Shown here: one piece after another, positions 57,246 to 64,000 of the stretch | Layout of the letters: the number at the start of each line of letters is the position of its first letter | How positions within the stretch are numbered: the stretch's first letter is position 1 | Assembly (NCBI GenBank): GCA_963759115.1 | Contig: CAVWXT010000006.1 | Location: forward strand, 1,704,469-1,768,468 | Source: CAVWXT01 sp963759115 | GTDB lineage: Bacteria; Planctomycetota; Planctomycetia; Pirellulales; Thermoguttaceae | DNA: 64,000 nt | Direction: 5' to 3' | Translations under genes and position numbers: made by a program | The notes under the pieces: generated by a model | The model's input: only the letters and a program-made list of their open reading frames with translations | The model's database searches: none | What the model was told of the DNA's origin: nothing

Positions 57246-59054
57246 ATGGCACAGTTCGATCGGAAGAAACACGTCCTGGTCGGCCTCGCCGGTCAATTGA
57301 AGGTCCCCGACAACGACCATATCACCCCAAAACTGCTGATGCTCACGGAAGGGGAATGCGACGGCCTGGGGCCACTCCAGGCCGCCCGCAAGTTCGGCTA
57401 TAGCCGCCAGCGCTACTTCCAACTCCGCACCGCCTTCGCCAAACAGGGCGCAGGGCGCTGGACAATCAGAAGCGCGGCCCGAAAACCCATTACCGCCGCA
57501 CGGCGGAAGTTGTCCGCCAAGTGGTGCGGCACCGCTTCCTGGATCCCGAGGCTTCGCCGCAGGTGATCGCCCAAAAGCTCGTGCAGAGCGGTTGGACGAT
57601 CAGCATCCGCAGCGTGGAAAGGGTGCTGGCCGAGTACGGCCTGCAAAAAAAACTCCACAGGTTCCGCCCCAGGCCGGAAAGCGAACCCGTCGAGGCGCGG
57701 CTCACTCACAAACTGGTCCAGCACGTCGAAGGCGATCCGAGGAGCATTGAACGCGGCGTCCGCCAGCGGCTGGCCGATAAGATCAGCGACAACATGGCGG
57801 GCCTCTGGCTGTTGGTCGCAGAACACCTGCGGCTGGGGACGTGGGACCTGCTCCGCGCCTGGACGCAACAGCCCGCCGAGCGGATCGAACCGCGCCTGGC
57901 GCTGCAACTGGTGCATGAAGCGGCGCTGTGCAGCAACGGGCTCCGCGCGGGGCGTTGCTTGACGCTCCGCGGCTTCGAGACCCTCAACGGACTGCCCTTC
58001 CTGGCGGAGGACACTACGGTGCATGAGGTGCTGGGCGGCGCGAGCGTGGCCCACACCCAGGAACTGCAGGTGGCCTTGGGGAAACTCCGCCGTGCCTCCG
58101 GGCATTACCAAGGAAAACTGCTGCTGATCGACCCGCACCGCGCGCCGAGCTACAGCCAGCGGCACATGCGCAGCGCAGAAGGAGAGCGGCTCCCGGCCCA
58201 TCAAGACGGCGCAGACCTTCTTCTGCCTGGATGGCGACAGCGCGCAGCCGCTGTGTTTCACGGTGGCCAATTCCGCCCGGACCGTGAGCCAGGCGACGCC
58301 TGAGTTGCTGCGCATGGCCGGGGAAATCCTCGCGCCGCTGCCGGAGCACACGTTGGTGGCCGCCGACACGGAGCACTTCGCCGTGGAACTGGTAGACTAC
58401 GTCCATACGGAGACCTCCTTCGACCTCATCACGCCCATCCCCAACCGGCAGAGCGACCGGAAGCGCTGGCGGCAGATTCCGGCCGCGGTATTTAAGCCCC
58501 ATTGGGCGGGCTACGCCACGGCAGTCCTGCGCTACACGCCCCACCATAGCCGCGGCGGCCCGTACTACGAACTCGTGCAACGCCAGGGAGAGCGCCCCGA
58601 GGATTGGCAGTTCAACGGCTTCTTCTCCACCACCAACCGCGATCCGCTCGACGCCCTCACCCGCGATTATCCCCATCGCTGGCACATCGAGGAGTTCTTC
58701 AACTTCGACCAGTCGTTAGGTTGGAGACGGGCGGGCACGATGAACACCAACATCCGTTACGGCCAAATGACGACGGCCTTGGTGGCGCAGACCGTGATCC
58801 ATCAGTTCCGCAAGCGACTTGGAGAGCCCTTCGCACACTGGGATGCCAGACACTTGGCGTCCGATATCTTCCGCGGACTGGACGGCGACATCCGCGTGAA
58901 GGACAATACCATCCTCGTTACCTACTACAATGCTCCTAACGCGGAACGCCTGCGGGCCGAGTACGAAGACTTGCCGGCCAAGCTCAGGGCCGAAGGCGTC
59001 GCGCCAGGCATCCCCTGGCTCTATGGATTCGAACTCGACTTCCGCTTCCGGTAG
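57246..59054 (+). pseudogene. DDE transposase of the 2.1-kb IS, two frameshifts
   Basis: ATG 57246 (tggaggaggcagac upstream) begins MAQFDRKKHVLVGLAGQLKV. An HTH-like region (AARKFGYSRQRYFQLRTAFA), QVIAQKLVQSGWTISIRSVE and later LVAADTEHFAVELVDYVHTE, DYPHRWHIEEFFNFDQSLGW and RYGQMTTALVAQTVIHQFRK resemble IS4/IS1380-like transposases. Slips near 57455 and 58195 break the frame. The joined length is about 600 residues. The IS family is uncertain. Confidence 0.75.
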
Positions 59055-59137
59055 CCTGCCCCCGCCGACAGAAGGTAAAATTAATAAGCCCTAGAAAAAG
59101 GCTGATCAATCGCCGCACTCCACGGGCGGACGATCTC

Positions 59138-59716
59138 TCAACAAGCCTGCTTCGCCAATCGGCTGATCTGCTTGAACTCCGCCGTGCCGGCGACTTCGCA
59201 CCACTCGAACAGGGCCGCCTCGGTGGTCGTCAGCGTGGCGCCCGCAGAATCCATCCGCCGAAGCGCCGTGCCATAGTCGATGTCGAACCGCGACCCCACG
59301 GCATCCGCCGCCACGTACACCCGCCAACCGTCGGCCAGCAGATCCATCACGGTTTGCTGCACGCACACGTGCGTCTCGGCGCCGCAGACGAGGATTTTGT
59401 GGATGCCGCGGTTCCGCAAGTCATCGAACAACTCGGGGCAGCCGCCGCAACTGAAGGCCAGTTTCGACGGGACGGCTCCCAGCCGTTGGGACAACTCGTG
59501 GACGGTCGGTCCTAAGCCTTGCGGATACTGCTCCGTGGCGATCACGGGCAGACCGAGAATCTTCGCCCCGTCGATCAGCCGGCCGGCGTTCCAGATGACA
59601 CGCGGGCCGTCGGCAATTGCCGGCATGAGCTTCTCTTGGACGTCGACCACCAGCAGCGCAGTATCGCCGCGCGACATCAGTTCGGGACTTCGCGGCAAAC
59701 GGCGATGTTCGTCCAT
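59138..59716 (-). CDS. Isochorismatase-family cysteine hydrolase
   Basis: 192 residues from ATG 59716 (MDEHRRLPRSPELMSRGDTA). The triad is visible: Asp in LLVVDVQEKLM, Lys in VPSKLAFSCGG, and Cys in GAETHVCVQQTVMDLLADGW, with the preceding cis-peptide region CGAETH. It hydrolyses an amide or vinyl ether (nicotinamide-like or isochorismate-like substrates). It lies 21 bp beyond the IS right end, so the element may have removed its downstream neighbour. Confidence 0.9.
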   Translation of the reverse strand: MDEHRRLPRSPELMSRGDTALLVVDVQEKLMPAIADGPRVIWNAGRLIDGAKILGLPVIATEQYPQGLGPTVHELSQRLGAVPSKLAFSCGGCPELFDDLRNRGIHKILVCGAETHVCVQQTVMDLLADGWRVYVAADAVGSRFDIDYGTALRRMDSAGATLTTTEAALFEWCEVAGTAEFKQISRLAKQAC

Positions 59717-59904
59717 GGGCGACAGCATACCGCAAGCTGGGCCGGAACACAACGTTTGGCCAATGGCGTCAGAACCGCCCGCCGTGGATCAGGAACCGCC
59801 CAGTTGACGGATGCCAACTGCCGCGTTACCTTTCCAGCTACGTCGTTTGCCGAACTCAACGTAGCGCAATGGCCCGGATTGGTCGGCCGAAGGAGACGTA
59901 TTTC

Positions 59905-61663
59905 ATGGGCGGTTTAGACTGGGGCGTGATTGCTCTGTACTTCCTCTCTTTGCTGGGTCTCACCTGGTATTCCGTCCTGAAGAACCGCGACACGGCCGAC
60001 GACTACTTCCTGGCCGGCCGCAACCTCGGCTGGTTCATCGTGGCGGCATCGATCTTCTCCTCGAACATCGGCTCCGAGCACCTGGTGGGTCTGGCCGGTT
60101 CGGGCTGCACCGACGGCGTGGCCATGGCCCATTACGAACTGCACGCCTGGTGCCTGCTTGGTGCTGGCATGGGTGTTCGTGCCCTTCTACGCCCGCAGCA
60201 TGGTCTTCACCATGCCCGAGTTCCTGGAAAAACGCTATTCGCCGACCGCCCGCTGGGTCCTCTCGATCATTTCCCTGGTGGCCTACGTGGTCACGAAGCT
60301 CGCCGTGGGGATCTTTGCCGGCGGCGTGGTGTTTGCCGTCCTACTGCCCGAAATGAACGTCAATCTGGGATTCATGCGGCTCGATGCCTTCTGGATCGGC
60401 TCGCTCGCCGTCGTGGCGGCGACGGGGCTGTACACGGTCATCGGCGGTTTGCGGGCCGTGGCCTATACCGACACCCTCCAGACGATCATCTTCATCATCG
60501 GCTCGGCGATGGTCACGGTGTTTGGGCTGATCAAGTTGGGCGGCTGGGAGGAATTGCGAACCGTCTGCGGCTCGAACATGTTCAATCTCTGGAAACCGTT
60601 GGTCCCGGCCGGCATGGAGGCCGCCTGGGCCCCGGTCAAAGAGACCGGCCGGATCGCCTGGTACTTCAACGACAATTTCCCCTGGCTGGGCATGTTGTTC
60701 TGCGCCCCCATCGTCGGCCTGTGGTACTGGTGTACCGACCAGTACATCGTGCAGCGGGCGTTGGCGGCGCCGAACGAGACCATCGCCCGGCGGGGGAGCA
60801 TCGCCGCGGCCTTCATGAAGCTGCTGCCCGTGTTCATCTTCATCATTCCCGGCATGATCTGCTTCGCGTTGGCCAGTCGCGGTTATCCCGGGCTGACGGG
60901 CCTGGTGAAGGACGGCCTTCCGGTGCGCGATGAATGTCAGGCGGCTTTTCCGTTGATGGTCAAGCACGTCCTGCCCGTCGGGGTCCGCGGCCTGGTCGTG
61001 GCAGGGCTGCTTTCGGCCCTGATGAGTTCGTTGGCCGGGGCGTTCAACGCCTGCTCGACCCTCTTCACGATGGACCTCTATCAAAAGTTCCGCCCCCGGG
61101 CCTCGCAGCATCAGTTGGTGTGGATCGGCCGCGTGGCCACCACCGTCATGGTCCTGATTGCGATCCTGTGGATTCCGGTCATCCGGGGGCAGAAGGGCCT
61201 ATACTTCTATCTCCAGGCCGTTCAAGGCTATCTGGCCCCGCCGATCTTCGTGGTGTTCTTCCTCGGCGTATTCAACAAGCGGCTCAACAGCAAGGGGTGT
61301 CTGAGCGCGCTGGTCGTCGGCTTCCTGCTGGGGGTTTTCCGGCTGGCCGTCGATACGCCGGTCCAACTCAAACTGGCCGGATTCGAGAATGGCTATCCGC
61401 AAGGCTCCTTCCTCTGGATCGTCAACAACACGTACTTCCAATACTACAGCGTGTTCATTTGCCTGGTGTGCATGGCCGTGATGATCGCCGTCAGCTACGC
61501 CACGGCGGCGCCGTCGCTGGAGCGGATTCGCGGTTTGACCTACGCCACCGTGACCGAGGAGCAAAGACTCCAGTCGCGGCGCAGTTGGGCCTGGGGCGAC
61601 GTGATTGCGTCGGCCTTGGTCCTGGTGGGCATCGCCGCGGCGTACTTGTACTTCACCGGCTAA
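59905..61663 (+). CDS. Sodium/solute symporter (SSS family), one frameshift
   Basis: About 585 residues from ATG 59905 (MGGLDWGVIALYFLSLLGLT). Thirteen or so membrane helices include DDYFLAGRNLGWFIVAASIF SSNIGSEHLVGLAGSG (the SSS sodium/substrate motif), VYTDTLQT-like AYTDTLQTIIFIIGS, LWYWCTDQYIVQRALAA and LSALMSSLAGAFNACSTLFT. One extra T near 60158 (CTGCT-T-GG) shifts the frame before WVFVPFYARSMVF. It is SGLT-like, probably a sugar importer driven by sodium. It ends 1 bp before the next ATG. Confidence 0.9.
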
Positions 61664-61664
61664 G

Positions 61665-63038
61665 ATGCATGATTTTGCGCCCTATGTGCCGCTGATTGGC
61701 TTGCTGTTGGGCCTGCTGTGCCTGGCCGGCGCATTCCGCGCGGGCCGACGCCGGCGGCTGGTCGACAACCTGCCCACCTCGAAGACCACGGGCGTGTTCA
61801 TCGGCCTGGTGGAACTCAAGGGCACGGCCGAGTCAGCCGGCCCGTTGACGAGCTACCTTGCCGGGCAACCCTGCGTCCAATATCACTGGAGCGTCGAAGA
61901 GCACTGGTCGCGCACCGTCACCGAGACTTATACCGACAGCGAGGGCAAGACTCAGACCCGCACCCGCCAGGAAAGCGGCTGGACCACCGTCGCCGACGGC
62001 GGCGAGATGATTCCCTTCTTTCTGCAGGACGATTGCGGCGTGATCCTGGTCCGACCGGAGGGTGCGAAGCTGGAGCCGGCGGGCTTGTTCGACGAGACGT
62101 GCGGCCGCGGCGACCCGCTCTATTACGGCAAGGGCCCGGCCATGGCCGTCGGCGACTCCGATCATCGCCGGCGGTTTGTCGAACGGGGCATCCCCCGGCA
62201 CGCCATGCTCTACGTGATGGGCCAGGCCCGCGAGCGGCAAGACGTCGTTGCGCCGGAGATTGCCCACGACCGCGAGGCCCCGATCTTTCTGATCTCCACC
62301 CGCAGCGAGGAACAGGTCAGTTCGGGCATGAAGTGGGGCCAATGGGGCTGGACCTTTTTGGGGTTGGCGCTGTTGGTCGGCAGCCTCGTGGGGCGCGACG
62401 CGGTCCTTGGCGTTGAGCCGAGGTCCCGTCTGCCGATGTATGCCGTCGCCGCGCTGGGCTTTGTGGCCGTCGCCGCGCTGGCCTGGATCTGGATGGTCTT
62501 CAACAGCCTGGTCGACCTGCGCCAGCGGGTGCGCCGCGCCTGGTCGCTCGTGGATATCCAGCTTCAGCGGCGCCACGACCTGCTTCCCAATCTGGTCGAG
62601 CTGGTGAAGGGCTATCGCGATTACGAGCAGCAACTCCAGACGGAGTTGGCCACGCTGCGGAGCCAACTCTCGGCCACTCCGCCCGGCGTGAACGGGCCCG
62701 ACTACAGCGCGGTGAACAAGACGACGATCGCCATTGCCGAGCGTTACCCGGAACTGAAGGCCAACGCCAACTTTGCCGCCTTGCAGAAGAGCCTGATCGA
62801 CACCGAGCAGCGCATCGCCCTGGCCCGCGGCTATTTCAACGACATCGCCACGCACTACAACACCCGGCTGGAAATCGTGCCGGAGAGGTACGTCGCCGGC
62901 CTTGCCGCCATGAAGCCGCAGGCGCTCATGGAGGCCAACGATTTCGAGCGCGCGCCGGTCAAGGTGGAGTTAACCCGCGACGCGGCGCCGCATCAACCCG
63001 ACGAAGACCAGCCCGCCGATCGCCAAGAGCGCAAGTGA
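61665..63038 (+). CDS. GIDE-LemA fusion membrane protein
   Basis: 457 residues from ATG 61665, one base after the symporter stop, so co-transcription is likely. The N-terminal third (GVFIGLVELKGTAESAGPLT, SYLAGQPCVQYHWSVEEHWS, VIPFF-like MIPFFLQDDCGVILV) is a GIDE/MULAN-like domain, without a RING finger. Two membrane helices lead to a LemA domain (FNSLVDLRQRVRRAWSLVDI, QLQRRHDLLPNLVELVKGY, ANFAALQKSLIDTEQRIALA RGYFND). LemA proteins form coiled membrane-associated helices. The last 20 residues are antisense of the neighbouring PEP-CTERM gene, so the native stop may be earlier. Confidence 0.8.
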   Translation: MHDFAPYVPLIGLLLGLLCLAGAFRAGRRRRLVDNLPTSKTTGVFIGLVELKGTAESAGPLTSYLAGQPCVQYHWSVEEHWSRTVTETYTDSEGKTQTRTRQESGWTTVADGGEMIPFFLQDDCGVILVRPEGAKLEPAGLFDETCGRGDPLYYGKGPAMAVGDSDHRRRFVERGIPRHAMLYVMGQARERQDVVAPEIAHDREAPIFLISTRSEEQVSSGMKWGQWGWTFLGLALLVGSLVGRDAVLGVEPRSRLPMYAVAALGFVAVAALAWIWMVFNSLVDLRQRVRRAWSLVDIQLQRRHDLLPNLVELVKGYRDYEQQLQTELATLRSQLSATPPGVNGPDYSAVNKTTIAIAERYPELKANANFAALQKSLIDTEQRIALARGYFNDIATHYNTRLEIVPERYVAGLAAMKPQALMEANDFERAPVKVELTRDAAPHQPDEDQPADRQERK

Positions 63039-63641
63039 GCCGGGCTCGGGAACGGTATGCAGAATCGGCGGAGAATCGTTGAGCAACATCCGTTTGTTGA
63101 TCAGGCTGATGGGAAAGACCAGTTCGGTGAAATTGTAGTCCTTGGCCGTGTAGCCGTCGAGTATCTGAATGCTGGAGAACTGGTTCTGCCCAACCGTGCC
63201 GGTTCCCGTAGAGACAACCTGCCCGTTCTCGTCAAAAACTTCGCCGAGGGTGTCCGTGCCGGGCGACGGGGATGGCGTCAGCAGGGTGACGGTATAGGTG
63301 CCGGGGAAGAGGCCGCTAAGGCTATAGGAGCCGTCCTGCTTGCTGTAGACGATAAGCGGCGGGTCGTTGTCGCGCGTGAGCGCTATCTCGGCGCCGAGGA
63401 TGGCCCAATCGGCGTTTGTCATCTTGTTGGTGTCGGGGCTGGCATCGAGATACACGAAACCCGAAAGGCTCGCCGTTCCACCGGGGCTGGGCGACTCCGG
63501 AACGGGGCTCGGCATGGGCGAAGCCTGCGTCTGCGAAAATCCATTCCATTGCCAAGCGTTATAGCTCCCGCCGTTGATCGTGTCGGCTAACACGGGCGCC
63601 GTAAAGAGGACCAACGCGCCTAGGCACGAGCACGCGCGCAA
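62970..63641 (-). CDS. PEP-CTERM protein with SdrD-like domain
   Basis: 223 residues. A signal peptide (CLGALVLFTAPVLAD) is followed by a Ser/Pro linker, one SdrD B-like beta-sandwich (LSGFVYLDASPDTNKMTNAD, GSYSLSGLFPGTYTVTLL), and the sorting signal VPEPGSLALLAIGGLVFVGL MRRR. The PEP motif, helix and basic tail direct processing by exosortase. It overlaps the LemA fusion gene by 69 bp on the opposite strand. Confidence 0.93.
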   Translation of the reverse strand: MRACSCLGALVLFTAPVLADTINGGSYNAWQWNGFSQTQASPMPSPVPESPSPGGTASLSGFVYLDASPDTNKMTNADWAILGAEIALTRDNDPPLIVYSKQDGSYSLSGLFPGTYTVTLLTPSPSPGTDTLGEVFDENGQVVSTGTGTVGQNQFSSIQILDGYTAKDYNFTELVFPISLINKRMLLNDSPPILHTVPEPGSLALLAIGGLVFVGLMRRRVAG

Positions 63642-64000
63642 AGCGGCGCTGCAGACACCTCATCAAGTCAGGCCACTGATGCCGCCATCTCATGGGGTCC
63701 CCCTTGCTTAAAGGTAAACTGGGCGACTTCCGTCGTCTCTAACGCTGCGACGAACAGCCTTCATTCACTCTACACAGCTTTGCGGATTTCTCCACCGAGA
63801 ATTTGCGGATTTCTCCATCGGGAAAAACACGCCGCCGCCATCAGGGTGGCCCTGATAGGAATATCCGGAAAATCCCGACGTGCCACACGATTGCGGGGGC
63901 ACAGATGCGGCGAGGACCGCGCGTCGCCCCGGATTCGCCTCTCGTTGCAGGGGATTTCTTGCCGTCACGGCTGTTCGTCGGGCGGCGGCGGCAGCCAAGT
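63642..64000. other. Upstream region of the PEP-CTERM gene, right edge
   Basis: 359 bp without a supportable gene. It contains a 16-bp direct repeat tttgcggatttctcca (63779-63794 and 63802-63817, 23-bp period), a possible regulator-binding array, and runs into the window edge. Confidence 0.45.

Larger units (their letters stand above)
56976..59116. mobile_element. 2.14-kb insertion sequence with 38-bp imperfect terminal inverted repeats
   Basis: The left end (56976-57013) and right end (59079-59116) are inverted repeats differing at about four positions; the central block atcagcctttttctagggc is identical. It encloses one frameshifted DDE transposase. The outward flank ggagtgcggcgatt at the right end also occurs on the left at 56900-56913. 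A target duplication was not resolved. Confidence 0.9.

Overview
The window looks like one contig from an uncultured planctomycete (Pirellulales-like). The evidence is protein style: an LEPRxLLS surface-protein N-terminus joined to SdrD/Cna-B-like repeats, a PEP-CTERM protein, a Ser/Thr kinase whose N-terminus matches the planctomycete 'LLAGRR..LGKY' pattern, secreted proteins with short HEAT-like segments, a secreted PQQ-type propeller, WD40 proteins and many carbohydrate-active enzymes. GC is high, except in the 1.3-3.4 kb and 36.6-39.6 kb accessory stretches. No rRNA and no CRISPR array was seen.

Layout. 0-3.4 kb: a transposase running off the left edge with tandem terminal repeats, then a putative defence pair (a frameshifted HEPN RNxxxH protein and a PD-(D/E)XK-like nuclease). 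3.5-6.6 kb: hemW, a receiver-like protein, tRNA-Ser(GGA) and a decayed integrase start. 6.7-11.5 kb: a nifJ-type pyruvate:ferredoxin oxidoreductase coupled to a dihydroorotate-dehydrogenase-like gene, both broken by many single-base frameshifts. 11.7-19.9 kb: retropepsin-like, DinB, hemerythrin, esterase-like, kinase, GH10-like, cold-shock and WD40 genes. 19.9-23.4 kb: a giant LEPR/SdrD surface protein. 23.5-27.1 kb: a polyamine locus (ornithine/lysine-type decarboxylase and homospermidine synthase) with HicBA and VapBC modules inserted between the two enzymes. 27.3-30.1 kb: a candidate small RNA, a DUF3800 gene split by an IS30 element, and purC. 30.4-33.9 kb: small envelope-stress proteins, a response regulator and an MttB-family methyltransferase.

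34-40 kb is an accessory island. It holds a stand-alone protein resembling the RNA polymerase beta-prime zinc module, a BrnT-like gene disrupted by a 197-bp MITE, a truncated glycosidase, a decayed group II intron maturase, tRNA-Cys(GCA) with a truncated integrase, and several toxin-antitoxin genes or remnants. 40-63.7 kb returns to catabolic and envelope genes: GH2, two HEAT-like secreted proteins, a PQQ propeller, nitroreductase, six-hairpin glycosidase, cyclophilin, a frameshifted ABC exporter, a Tat-exported aldo/keto reductase-like protein, a 2.1-kb IS, isochorismatase, a sodium/solute symporter, a GIDE-LemA fusion and a PEP-CTERM protein.

Two features cut across the window. Short palindromic repeats have invaded three genes in frame (hemW, nifJ and a secreted protein). 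Single-base frameshifts are frequent and cluster in nifJ and the ABC exporter, so many 'broken' genes may be intact in the living cell and misread in the assembly.
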